This document shows positions 1 through 9,589 of a stretch of 64,000 bases of DNA, one piece after another (the stretch's first letter is position 1; each line of letters starts with the position of its first letter). The notes under the pieces were generated by a model that had not been told where the DNA came from, did no database searches, and worked only from the letters and a program-made list of their open reading frames with translations. A program made the position numbers and the translations under genes. This stretch comes from Salminus brasiliensis (lineage: Eukaryota > Chordata > Actinopteri > Characiformes > Bryconidae), in contig NC_132883.1 of the NCBI RefSeq assembly GCF_030463535.1, positions 31,661,873 to 31,725,872 on the forward strand, in the 5' to 3' direction.

Positions 1-600
1 TGTTGTAAAACGTGTTATATAAATAAACTTACATTGAATTGATTATGAATGATTCATTTCCTTTGAACAATTATTCATATTTTTCATGTTATATTATTCA
101 ATATAATCACACTATTTTCCTATGTTTTTTCTTTTTATTGACACTTTGAACATATATAACCAAGTTATGATGCCAACTGCTTTAGAGAAGCTAGGGCTGT
201 TTAAGCTTGGATTTCATAAATACTCTTCTATATTCTGAAAGCAATGTATGAAGTCTTTAATCCCTTATTTTCTACTTATATATGTTTAATATTTGCTGTT
301 CTTGTGTTCTAGTGGTTAGAGTTGGTCTCTTTGTAGTAGGCCAGGTCATTTATAGCCATAAAAATATTAAACCTGAACTGGTCACTAATGCTGACAGTAA
401 GATGCCTGTTGTGAAAATCCTGTCAGAAACCTCTGTGACATGCTCTGGCTTTTAGTCTGAGTATGTTAATTGACAATTGGTTGCATAACAGTTACAAATT
501 ACTTATTTACATATTAATTAATTCACTAAGGGAGTGAATACTACATATTAATTAATTCACTAAGGGAGTGAATACTACATAATTAATTTACTGAACACAA
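1..600. repeat. Segmental duplication block A, copy 1 (left part)
   Basis: This segment aligns by eye almost base for base with 19151-19700, on the same strand. The first ~40 bases (TGTTGTAAAA..TATATAAATAAACTT) are the 3' tail of a fish L2-type LINE. The following ~550 bases are ordinary non-repetitive DNA, so sharing them with 19151-19700 means a segmental duplication and not just two copies of one repeat. Copies differ by scattered substitutions and by one extra 34-bp unit here. Confidence 0.8.
510..577. repeat. Two-unit 34-bp tandem repeat with internal hairpin
   Basis: Two identical 34-bp units (510-543 and 544-577), each containing ATTAATTAATTCACTAAGGG and AGTGAATACTA. CACT and AGTG form a short inverted repeat around AAGGG. 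The paralogous site near 19630-19665 has a single unit, so the doubling arose after the block duplicated. Confidence 0.8.
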
Positions 601-606
601 ATTTAC

Positions 607-1889
607 AGCTATTGCAGTGGCCTAAATCATGCTCGATATGACTGCAGAGGAGCATTTCAATATTTCTACATCAGAGTCTGTACTCTTTTGTTGTGTGGGT
701 GCATAGGTACACACACATTTACAAATACAAACTCTTGGAGTACATGTATTCACCGATAGGAGGTTGTTGATTGATCCCTCTGCTCATCTTCCTCTTCATC
801 CAGGAGCTCCATGTCCATGAAGTCCTCTTCAATGGTCATGCCTTCATGATCTTCATTGCTGTCATGTTCAGCAATAAGCCTGAGCTCGTCAGGGCCTAGC
901 CGTCGTCTCCTCTTCAGTGAGTCCATAAGGCGTGCATACTGAGCCTTATCTCCATCCATCTCCGAATAATAAAATGAGAGATTACAGTGAATAAAGGTGG
1001 TGACCGTGATGTTATTCTAAAAATAATTACATAAATGTAGAATTCAATCAGAAATACTCTATATGCTTGTGTCAGAGAAGCTAATGTCCACAGGCTCATG
1101 TTTTGAAGTAAACTCAAGTCCATTGAACCAATCTGAGACATGGTTTATACATAAAACAATTATCTAAGAGGAGCAATAATTACTTTGTATAATTATTTGT
1201 AAAATTTAAACTTGATGTTATGGTTATATTTAAAAATGTTGTGAATATTCACAGACATACATATATACATGTTTGTCAGAAAGCATACAGAAACAAAAGT
1301 TTGATATATTTTAGTCTCTTTAAACAAGACAACCAAATTTATTTAATTTATTATGGAATTTGGCTTCTGCTTGTATCCCATCCATGCAGTGAACACACAC
1401 ACACACACACACACTGGACAGTGAGCACATGTGCCCAGAGTGGTGGGCCTAGGTATCAATCCACCTTTCAAATATCTCTAGCAATACATTAGAAAATGAT
1501 ACAAATATGACACTGATACAAGTAAGAATTATCACAAAAAATATATTATGGTAAAAAAAAAAAAAGAAATTATAAATTGTCCAGACTGACATGTTATCCA
1601 CCTTTATGCTTTCTGCTTCAGCAAACTTACTTTAGCAAGTCACTTCACTGTAATGCTAAAAACAATTCTATTATGAGCAAAACTGAGGTGATTTCTAAGC
1701 CACTTCAGACAATATTGAAGTAAAACAAGATATAACTTATTTCAATTTTGCATAAATATAATTTTACATAAATATAATCTTAAATGAAAAATGAACTTCT
1801 GTTCAAATCTCCATTAGTGATGCTTTTTCACAGCTCGCCATGCAGGGAAGGCAGGTGAAGATTTTCCACCGGGGGCGCTGTTACACTCA
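607..1889. other. Copy-1-specific stretch without recognised gene
   Basis: These ~1.3 kb replace only ~210 bp (19702-19909) in the paralogous block, so one copy gained or lost DNA here. Contents: a short acidic ORF on the minus strand (750-959), a (CA)n run at about 1390-1412, an A-run near 1550-1564, and otherwise AT-rich DNA. No transposon family was recognised. Confidence 0.5.
750..959 (-). CDS. Unrecognised short acidic ORF, possible exon
   Basis: A 69-codon open frame beginning MDGDKAQYARLMDSLKRRRR. A basic RRRR cluster around residues 17-20 is followed by a strongly acidic C-terminal half (EEDFMDMELLDEEEDEQ). The start methionine lies just after a weak acceptor-like AG. Composition is unlike random AT-rich DNA, so it may be an exon of a host gene. 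It has no recognisable domain, no clear donor site, and no counterpart in the paralogous block at 19.7 kb. It could equally be a chance ORF. Confidence 0.25.
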   Translation of the reverse strand: MDGDKAQYARLMDSLKRRRRLGPDELRLIAEHDSNEDHEGMTIEEDFMDMELLDEEEDEQRDQSTTSYR

Positions 1890-2095
1890 GCTAGCTCAGT
1901 GTGTAAAATCCTTAACATTACATCTCACTAAAATGGTGGAGGGATACATGCTGCAGGGCGTTGTGCTGCCGAAACAAAATTGTACTGTTCTCAGATCAGC
2001 CACTTTTCCCCCCCATCATCCTCTCTCCATAGAAAACTCAGAAGACACGTGTAGCTTCTCTGGTGGGTTTGGATAGGAAATAAAATGGCTATATC
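1890..2095. repeat. Segmental duplication block A, copy 1 (second conserved piece)
   Basis: Matches 19912-20130 nearly base for base from the AGCTC..GTGTGTAAAATCC stretch through GGAAATAAAATGGCTATATCTGATTTGTAGTCAT. This is direct evidence that the duplication extends past the non-shared insertion. An open frame on the plus strand (1840-2076) runs through it, but it is not conserved as coding sequence. Confidence 0.75.
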
Positions 2096-2570
2096 TGATT
2101 TGTAGTCATGGCGACAGATGTCTGGTTCCATTCAAGACCACTGCAAAGAAATCAGAGTGGGTATGTTTCTCTACAGTGAAGCACAATTTCACTGCAGTGA
2201 CCCTGTCTGACCTGTCCAGCTCTCTGAATCACAGCTGAATCTGAACGTCCCGAACAGCAGATTCTCTATAATAAAGATCTGAAGGGTTTGATCTTCTCTT
2301 ACTGCTCACTCTGGTCTTCACTCTGTAGCCAGGTTTGTTTCTGAGAGAACCACAAAGGTTTCTGTGAGGTTTTAAGCTTTTATTTTTTAGAAAGGAGAGT
2401 TCTGGCTCCTGTAGGGGGTGCTAATAAACCCACATAGTAAAGCATCACCATGCAGAATGACACACACACACTCTCTCTCAATGTGAGATTTTAGCTTTTA
2501 CGATTCCTTTAAGACTAAATAGACAAATAAATAAATAATTCTCTCAGCTCTTCTGCTCCACTAAACCAGC
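2096..2570. other. Non-repetitive stretch absent from copy 2
   Basis: About 470 bases with no ORF or repeat I recognise, absent from the paralogous block, where 20130-20155 joins the flanks. It contains a short (CA)n run at about 2461-2472 and an AAATAAAT run near 2525. Confidence 0.4.
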
Positions 2571-2575
2571 TGAGC

Positions 2576-2812
2576 CCAGCCTGCACTGGTCTTACTGGGA
2601 GGTCTGTACTGGTTTAAAGGCAGAGCTGCTGGTAAGAGAAAGTCCAGTCAGCAGTGAGCTCCTGGCACTGATCCAAGTGCAGCTGCTTCAGTGGACCTTG
2701 GTCGGAATCCTCCTTGAGTGCAGTGCGCCATTCTCTCCAGCAGGTCAGGGTCAGTAGGTGTCCTCCTGCTGATCTCCTGCAGGACCTTAAATAGTTCTCC
2801 GTTCAGAGGAAC
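2576..2812 (-). pseudogene. Broken copy of a terminal coding exon (paralogue of 20183-20422)
   Basis: Read on the minus strand, this resembles the coding-like exon at 20183-20422 (segments PLNGELFKVLQE and TPTDPDLLERMAHCT are recognisable). It lacks about 35 bases in the middle, where the other copy encodes QPRCDVTDYVI. The loss shifts the reading frame, and the acceptor region at the upstream end is also altered. It is therefore a decayed exon copy. The gene family is not recognised. Confidence 0.55.
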
Positions 2813-3029
2813 TAAAAATGCTTTTTATGATATGATCTTTCCTTTGAGCTCCACTTAGTCTGTGTTTCTAAACCAGAATTCATCAGAATTATTTTCTACA
2901 CCAACCTTTCTTCATCCTTTACACTTACTAAATAAATGAGCTCTAATCTGATTGTCTGATCCCAATAACATGGGCGGGACTAAAATACTATAGACAGAAT
3001 AGGCGGAGATAAACTGCTGCAGACCGAAG

Positions 3030-3105
3030 GGCTTAGGGTTGGGCTGATGTAAGATGAATGCTGCTGTAGAAAGTGTCCTTTATTTCTTTTAGAAATAAAA
3101 GAAAG
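3030..3105. repeat. Hairpin-bearing leader module of the polypurine satellite, copy 1
   Basis: About 75 bases (GGGCTGATGTAAGATGAATG then CTGCTGTAGA and a TTTATTTCT / AGAAATAAA perfect inverted repeat with a TTT loop at 3079-3099), directly followed by the polypurine array. The same module, hairpin included, precedes purine arrays at 20795-20870 and 22271-22345. Confidence 0.75.
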
Positions 3106-5107
3106 AAGACAAAGATAAAGGACAAAGAAGAAAAAGACAAAGAAGACCAGAAGAAATAGAAGACGAAGACAAAGAAGAAGATGAAGAACAGTAAGAATAA
3201 AGACACAGAAGAAAAAGACAAAGAAGACAAAGAAAGAAGAGAAATACAAAGAAAACGAACACAAAAACGACAGACAAAGAGGAAAAAGACAAAGAAGGAC
3301 AAAGAAAAAGAAAAATAAAGACAAAAGATAAACACAAATAAAAATGACAAATAAAAAATACAAAGAAGGAAAAGATAAAAGATGAAGACAAAAAAGGAAA
3401 CAAAGACAACAAGAAGACAAAGACCACAAAAAGAAAAAAGGTAAAAAAAGATAGACAGAGATAAAAAAAAGAAAAAGGCAAAGAAGACAAAAAGAAAACA
3501 AAGAAAAGAAAAAACAAATGAAAAGAAGACAAAGACGAGAGGAAAAACTAAGAAAAGACAATGAAGACAAAGACCAAGAAAAGAAGACAAACACAGAGAA
3601 GAGAAATACAAAGAAAACAAAAACAAAGAAGAAAGACAAAAAAGACAAAGACAACAGACAAAGAATTTAAAAACTTAAAGTAGACAAAGAAGACAAAGTA
3701 AATAAAAAAAATAAAGAAAAGATGACGACAAAGAAAATAGGAAAAAGACAAAGAAAAGACAATGATGACAAAGAAATAGAAGACAAAGTCCAAGAAAAGC
3801 AAAGGAACAAAAACAAAGGAAAAGAAGAAGACAAAGAAAATACAAAGAAGAAAAAGACAAAACAATACAAAGACGAAGATGAGAAATACAAAGAAAACGA
3901 AGACAAAGATGAAAGACAAAGAAGACAAAGACGACAGACAAAGAAAAGAGACAGAAAAAGATAGACAAAAGATAAAACAAAATACAAAGAAAAAAATACA
4001 AAGAAGAAAAAGATAAAGAACACAAAAAAGACAAAGAAAAGACAAAGATGAAGAACACAAAAGAAAAAAGAATAAGAAAAGGAAATTAAGTAGATAACTA
4101 AAAGACAAAGACCAAGACAAGAAAAAAAAGAAAAAGAAGACAAAAAAGACAAAGAATGAAAAGGAAGAAAAGGACAAAAGAGGAAAAAGATAAAGAGAAA
4201 AGACAAAGAAGACAAGAAAAAGATGAAGACAAATAAGAATACAAAGAAAGAAAGCAAGAATTAACTACAAAGACAAAGAAAAGAAAAACAAAGGAAAAGA
4301 AGACAAAGAAAAGAGGGGGGAAAAGAAAAGACAATAGAGAGAAAACTCAAAAAAAGAAAATACAAAAAGAAAAAAAAGAAGTGAAATACAAAGAAAATGA
4401 AGAAAAAGACAGAAAAGATATAAGAAGACAAATAAAATGACAAAGAAAATACTAAGAAGAAAAGGATAAAGAAGACAAAAAGACAAAGAAGAAAAAGAAG
4501 AAAAATATTAAAAACAGAAAAAAAAGATGACGAAAAATCAAAGGAAATGAAAACAAAAGAGAAAAAGAAACAAGAAAGACAAAGACAAAAAAAAGATGAA
4601 AAAAGAAGACAAAGATAAAATAAGACAAATATAAATACAAAGAGGAAAAAGAAGACAAAAAAGACAAATACCAAGAAAAGATAAACAAAAGTAAATGTGA
4701 AGACTAAAAAAACACAAAGAAGAAAAAGACAAAGATAAAATAAGACAAATAAAAACAAGACAGAGATAAAAACAAAGAAGAAAAAAGAAAGAGAACAAAA
4801 AGATGAGGATAAAAAAGACAAATAAAAACAAGACAAAGATAAAATACAATGAAGAAAAAGAAGGATAACAAAAAAGAAGACGACAAAAAAGACAAAAAAA
4901 ACACAAAAGACAAAGAAGATGAAGACAAAGAAGACAAATACAAAGAAAAGACAGAAGACGACAAACAAGACCAAGACAAAGACAAAGAAGAGAAAAATAG
5001 AAGAACTGAATAGAAGACAAAAAAAAGGAAAAAAGAAAAGACAAAGAAGGCAAAAAAAAAACAAAGATGATGAAGACCAAGAAGACACATGCAAAGAAAA
5101 AGAAAAC
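3100..5107. repeat. Long polypurine satellite, array 1
   Basis: Two kilobases whose plus strand is almost only A and G with sparse C and very little T. It is built from irregular iterations of AAAGACAAAGAAG, AAAGAAAA and AAGACAAAT. Long minus-strand frames rich in F, L, S and V exist across it, but they follow from the composition and are not genes. The array stops abruptly at the LTR end of the retrovirus (5111). The purine/pyrimidine strand asymmetry could form triplex DNA (inference). Confidence 0.9.
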
Positions 5108-5110
5108 AAC

Positions 5111-5270
5111 TGTGGTGGAAATCTGTCAGAGAGTGATGAAGCAGACAAGGGAATATTCATTGAGTAACAAGTTTAATGAATCTGCATGCAGCTCGTGATC
5201 ACAATACAGACTGTTTCAATGGTATTCAACATACATACTTATAGAAAAATCCCCCTCCCACCCTCACATG
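5111..5270 (-). mobile_element. 3' LTR end of endogenous retrovirus 1 (partial)
   Basis: On the plus strand the sequence begins TGTGGTGGAAATCTG at the purine-array boundary. The same ~33 bases recur at 11523-11556, the other end of the element, as expected for the two LTR 3' ends of a minus-strand provirus (..CCACCACA in element sense). A G-rich polypurine-like tract (element sense) at 5250-5267 may be the PPT, which would make the retained LTR unusually short. The true LTR length is uncertain. Confidence 0.5.
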
Positions 5271-5339
5271 TTGCATACGCATCCTGAACTCATGACTCAC
5301 GACACCTGGCACCTCCTAAGAAGAAGTGTATGTGATTAA

Positions 5340-5736
5340 CACTGGTGGTGTGTGACCACTGACTGGCTGATCACCTGGCACATGGAGGAGGTGACATTAT
5401 GATGAATTAAGTCTGATGTAGCGGCATGACAACCCATGGAATCGACATATGCTGGCAGACCAGGCAATGTGGCTGCCAAGCAGATCTGGCATGTAGCACA
5501 GCAGACATGCAGGCTGTGTTGTGATGGCATTGTATTGCTAATTTTCCTTGTTCGGTCATGTTACGCCCTCGGAAACCAGGCTCTAAATCCTCTGCCATTA
5601 TTTCGTCGTCTTCTACATCCTGTGCGTTTAGCAGTCTTTCCTGCAGCAGCTGTTCGTCCGTTGGCACTGGGGGAAGAACGATGAGGGAGAGGGGAGCACA
5701 TAAATCAGTACCAGTCGGTTTGATGCAGCATTGGTA
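5340..5736 (-). pseudogene. Endogenous retrovirus 1: env-position region, downstream part
   Basis: Minus-strand open stretch (about 5407-5736) downstream of the interrupting LINE. It ends in stops near 5407 and, in another frame, 5336. It lies between integrase (8.6-9.1 kb) and the LTR end, the position of env. It includes an acidic segment and an N-linked glycosylation-type motif (NMT). No transmembrane subunit, fusion peptide or membrane anchor is recognisable, so the gene is incomplete. Assignment to env rests on position only. Confidence 0.4.
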
Positions 5737-5737
5737 A

Positions 5738-7750
5738 TTGCCACTAGGGAGGGTATTATTCCATCGTCCAGTGACATTTATGCCGAGCTCCAGACCAGTT
5801 CAGAAGCAGGTGAAAACCTGGCCGGCAGGAGCCATCTCTGCCCTTCAGGACTGTTTTGAATGCACTGCATGGGACATGTTTAGGGAGGCTGCGACTGAAG
5901 GCAACTCTGTTAACTTGGAGGAGTACACAGCATCAGTCACTGGCTACATCAGCAAGTGTATTGATGATGTCACTGTCTCCAAGACCATCACCACACGCCC
6001 AAATCAGAAGCCGTGGATGACTCCTGAGGTGCATGCGCTACTGAGGACCCGCGACTCGGCCTTCAGAGTGGGTGACAAGGCGGCCCTAAGGAAAGCAAGA
6101 GCCAAATTGTCACGAGCCATCCGAGAGGCAAAGCGCGCACACGCCCAGAGAATCCACAACCACTTTAAGGACACCGGTGACACACGGCGCATGTGGCAGG
6201 GCATCCAGGAAATCACAAACTACAGGACAATGTCACCGTCCTGTGACAGTGATGCCTTCCTCCCCGATGCCCTGAACGACTTTTATGCACGGTTTGAGGC
6301 ACAGAACAACACGTTGGTGAGAAAGACCACACCCAAGCCGGACGAGCAGGTGTTGTGCCTGACTGCAGTGGACGTGAGGAAAACTCTGCGCAGAGTCAAC
6401 CCACGGAAAGCTGCAGGACCAGACAACATCCCCGGCAGAGTGCTCAGAGAGTGTGCAGACCAGTTGACAGATGTTCTCACGGACATCTTTAACGTCTCCC
6501 TGCGCAACTCCACTGTCCCAACTTGCCTCAAGACCACCACCATCGTCCCCGTGCCGAAGAAGTCCACGGTGTCCTGCCTCAATGACTACCGTCCCGTAGC
6601 TCTCACACCCATCATCATGAAGTGCTTCGAGAGGTTAGTCATGAGGAACATCAAGAACCAACTGCCCTCTTCATTGGACCCCCTACAATTTGCATATCGT
6701 CCCAACCGCTCCACGGACGATGCCATCACCACCACCCTTCATCTCTCCCTTACCCACCTGGAGAAGAAGGACACCTACGTCAGAATGCTGTTCATAGACT
6801 TCAGTTCAGCATTCAACACCATCATCCCACAGAACCTCACCAGGAAGTTAAGCCTGCTGGGCCTCAACACCCCCCTCTGCAACTGGATCCTGGACTTCCT
6901 GACAGGAAGGCCCCAGTTAGTCCGGTTCGGGGACAGCAGCTCCAGCACCATCACCATGAACAATGGGGCACCCCAGGGCAGTGTACTGAGTCCTCTGTTG
7001 TTCACCCTGCTGACTCATGACTGTGTTGCGAAACACAGTTCTAACAGCATCATAAAGTTCGCCGATGATACAACTGTGCTGGGTCTCATCAGCAAAGGCG
7101 ACGAGTCAGCATACAGAGAGGAGGTGCAGCAGCTGACAGACTGGTGTACAGTCAACAACCTTCACTGGAATGTAGAGAAGACCAAGGAAATGGTTGTTGA
7201 CTTCAGGAAATCAAGACCGGACCACTCTCCGCTTAACATCAACGGCTCCTCTGTGGAGATCGTTAAGAGCACCAAGTTCCTTGGTGTCCACCTAGCGGAG
7301 AACCTCGTCTGGTCCCTGAACACCAGCTCTACAGCCAAGAAAGCCCAACAGCGTCTCTACTTCCTCCGGAAGCTGAGAAAGGCCCGTCTCCCTCCACCCA
7401 TCCTCACCCTCTTCTATAGGGGAACCATAGAGAGCATCCTAAGCAGCTGCATCACTGCCTGGTTTGGGACCTGCACAGCCTCTGACCGCAAGTCCCTCCA
7501 ACGCATTGTGAGGACAGCTGAGAAGATCATCGGAGTCTCTCTCCCCTCCGTCATGGACATTTACACCACCCGCTGCATCCGCAAAGCAACCAGCATTGTG
7601 GATGACTCCACCCACCCTTCACACAGACTGTTCTCCCTCCTGCCATCAGGAAGAAAGTACCGCAGCATCCGGTCCAACACGACCAGACTCTGCAACAGCT
7701 TCTTCCCCCAAGCCATCAGACTCCTCAACACAACTCAACTTCTGAACTGA
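5738..7750 (+). CDS. LINE reverse transcriptase ORF2 (endonuclease missing), open 670 codons
   Basis: An open frame runs from within the target-site duplication to TGA at 7748-7750. The N-terminal ~200 residues form the linker (W-M-T-P-E, basic helices). RT begins around [15 protein letters not shown] and includes [10 protein letters not shown], the palm motif [24 protein letters not shown] and the catalytic box [10 protein letters not shown] (about residues 440-450). The thumb and C-terminal region follow ([32 protein letters not shown]). The frame has no internal stops, implying a fairly young insertion. The initiator is not a real start, because the ORF is 5'-truncated and begins at the insertion junction. 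Without endonuclease this copy is not expected to be autonomous. Confidence 0.85.
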   Translation: MPLGRVLFHRPVTFMPSSRPVQKQVKTWPAGAISALQDCFECTAWDMFREAATEGNSVNLEEYTASVTGYISKCIDDVTVSKTITTRPNQKPWMTPEVHALLRTRDSAFRVGDKAALRKARAKLSRAIREAKRAHAQRIHNHFKDTGDTRRMWQGIQEITNYRTMSPSCDSDAFLPDALNDFYARFEAQNNTLVRKTTPKPDEQVLCLTAVDVRKTLRRVNPRKAAGPDNIPGRVLRECADQLTDVLTDIFNVSLRNSTVPTCLKTTTIVPVPKKSTVSCLNDYRPVALTPIIMKCFERLVMRNIKNQLPSSLDPLQFAYRPNRSTDDAITTTLHLSLTHLEKKDTYVRMLFIDFSSAFNTIIPQNLTRKLSLLGLNTPLCNWILDFLTGRPQLVRFGDSSSSTITMNNGAPQGSVLSPLLFTLLTHDCVAKHSSNSIIKFADDTTVLGLISKGDESAYREEVQQLTDWCTVNNLHWNVEKTKEMVVDFRKSRPDHSPLNINGSSVEIVKSTKFLGVHLAENLVWSLNTSSTAKKAQQRLYFLRKLRKARLPPPILTLFYRGTIESILSSCITAWFGTCTASDRKSLQRIVRTAEKIIGVSLPSVMDIYTTRCIRKATSIVDDSTHPSHRLFSLLPSGRKYRSIRSNTTRLCNSFFPQAIRLLNTTQLLN

Positions 7751-8109
7751 TATATTTCTGGTACATGTACACTCTCCCTCTCTCTCTCTCTTTCCAACCA
7801 TTTACCCCAGTTAACATGGGAAGCATTTTTTGCACAAGCATTTGCACTAATAACTTTACTACCTCACTGGACTCTATTTATTGCACATTGCACAACTTGC
7901 ACACTACCGTCATTATTTATTATTCTCTGGTCTGTACTGTGTTGTGTTGTCTGTCCGCACTTGTTTGTTTGTGTTGCACTTGTGTCTTGTATGCACTGTC
8001 TATGTTGCACCATGGTCCTGGAGGAACGTTGTTTCGTTTCACTGTGTACTCTGTATGTAGTTGAAATGACAATAAACCCACTTGACTTGACTTGACTTGA
8101 CTTGAGCTG
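5744..8109 (+). mobile_element. 5'-truncated non-LTR retrotransposon (Rex1/CR1-group, family A), nested in the retrovirus
   Basis: The element starts after the endonuclease domain and retains the RT ORF, a ~360-bp 3' UTR with CAATAAA-like signal (GAAATGACAATAAACCC), and a (CTTGA)n tail at about 8080-8106. ATTGCCA occurs at 5737-5743 and again at 8110-8116, a convincing 7-bp target-site duplication. Removing the insertion plus one TSD leaves the retroviral minus-strand frame continuous, which supports those boundaries. The family assignment comes from the RT motifs and tail and is not from a database. Confidence 0.85.
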
Positions 8110-8560
8110 ATTGCCATCTTCTGGTAATGTCCCTATCGTGATGTTAACTCCACTTTTGATCTCCACCTGAGCGATTGGGTCATGGAGATATTTTCGATAA
8201 TCTGCATAACTATAGAGATGACTGGGTACCTTTATGATGCGACAACTTAGCACCTGTGATTCGTCCATGTGCACTGTTATCATTTGACGCAGAGGATTAT
8301 CAAAAGCATGTTTCCACAGGTAGTCTCGCCCACTGGATGTATAACTTAGAGGTTTGTGTCCTACTTTGGCGAGTCCAATGCCAGAGGCAGGTCCCTCAGT
8401 CTCCCATTGGACTGTGACTGTCGCGTATGTCCATGCTGTTGTAGTTCCGGAGCTTGTAGTACAGTCACGCCCCATCCCGGTATTCTTGACAGTCCCTGAG
8501 TGCCTATAGTGGTCGGCTTTGCCAAAAATGCCCTATAGCAAAGGTCTGACCTAAGATGGG
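8110..8560 (-). pseudogene. Endogenous retrovirus 1: env-position region, upstream part
   Basis: Minus-strand open stretch between the integrase tail and the LINE insertion. It encodes a ~120-residue extracellular-like segment with S/T-rich, glycosylation-type (N-I-T) and cysteine features. Its frame continues on the far side of the LINE at 5736. A Cys about 40 residues before the junction and a D-x-x-Y-x-C type motif completed across the junction resemble an immunoglobulin-like fold (inference). Gene incomplete; no signal peptide was located with confidence. Confidence 0.4.
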
Positions 8561-8569
8561 GTATGCTGT

Positions 8570-9160
8570 GTTTCGCTGTCCTCCACCAGCGGTGCCCTCT
8601 TGCAGTGCGTGTGATGCACCCACGTGCCTCGTCCTTCAATATTCACAGCTGTGTGTGTGGCCTGTCCACCTTGGTAGGTTCCACCTCCTTCTCCGCAGGT
8701 CCTTCACAAGGATCCAGTCTTCTGGCTGGAAGTTGTGCAGTGGACTCTCAGCTGGACCTGGTAACACTGCTTTCACCTGCTTAGATACAGAAGACAAAGC
8801 CCTGTACAAGGTGATACAGTATTGAGTCAGGTCATGTGTCAACAATGCATCATCAAGGACAGTATTTGGAGGGCGGCCAAACACAATTTCAAAAGCACTG
8901 AGACCTGTTCGTGCCTGTGGTCTTGTTCTGCACTGCCAAGACTAAGGGAAGACACTGTACCGAGTTCATCCCTATCTGCTGAGTCAACTTTGCCAAACCA
9001 TTGTTTATAGTGCCATTTGTTCTCTCCACAGCCAGACACTGCCATTCATAAGCATACCCCAGAATACCTGGGTCATACTGTACCATCTGCGGTTCCCCGA
9101 AAGAAATGGAGAGCCCCTTTGGGGTGCTCTGAGGTGTGCAATTCAATTTGCACATCAAAT
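8570..9160 (-). pseudogene. Endogenous retrovirus 1: integrase C-terminal region (pol remnant)
   Basis: The minus strand shows an integrase core end (ERTNGTINNGLAKLTQQ, then LPLVLAVQNKT), a MFGRPPNT motif, and a C-terminal GPY/F-like segment (PEDWILVKDLRRRRWNLPRW), followed after a short deletion by HTHCKRAPL. This order matches gamma/epsilon-type retroviral integrase. The pieces lie in different frames (8889-9158, 8636-8884, 8361-8639), so the gene is frameshifted. The RT, RNase H and integrase N-terminal regions are entirely missing between the protease scrap and this segment. Confidence 0.7.
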
Positions 9161-9189
9161 CTCATGCCATGAGGTTGACTGGACAGACA

Positions 9190-9480
9190 GGGGAAACAAG
9201 AAAACAATGTTCAAACTCATAAGTTTCTACTTTGCATTGGAGGGGAGTGGACACCTTTTCTGTTACCGTATTACCCCCTACCCCTATAATAGTTACAGCT
9301 TTGTCAGGTTGAAGTGGACACACAATCTGTTCTTTTTGTTTTACTGAGTGGGCTGCCCCACTTTCTACAAAAAGTTAAATTTCTTCCCATTTATTACAGT
9401 TTCAATCTGTGGTAAAGCTGTGAGGTTTTTACTGAGTTGCTGGGCTAAAGAGTAATATTGATTTAGTATGTCATTGTCCG
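9190..9480 (-). pseudogene. Endogenous retrovirus 1: protease remnant
   Basis: On the minus strand a segment reads ESGAAHSV followed by a ~50-residue stretch ending FLVSPVCPVNLM. That is the retropepsin arrangement of active-site D-S/T-G-A and a late hydrophobic N-L-x-G-R-D loop. The catalytic aspartate codon is Glu (GAA), a frame slip lies immediately before it, and a stop replaces the G of the late motif. It then joins directly to integrase, so RT has been deleted. A similar motif (HCPVNLLGRDLL) occurs in the second retrovirus fragment at ~57.2 kb. Confidence 0.6.
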
Positions 9481-9589
9481 GTGTGTCTCCGTCTGTGTCC
9501 TCGCCGTCTCGCCCCTCCGCCGCCCGTCAGTTGTTGCCCGCTTCTTCCAGTGTCAGCTGGTACTGTACAGGTTCCGTTGCTACTGCTGT

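Noticed and set aside
311..350. tRNA-derived SINE suggested by an A-box-like TGGTTAGAGTTGG
   Set aside because: No B box or SINE tail follows, and the stretch is explained by the segmental duplication.
5407..5667. Separate host or transposon gene at the left end of the LINE
   Set aside because: The frame continues that of the retroviral region right of the LINE once the insertion and its target duplication are accounted for, so it belongs to the provirus.
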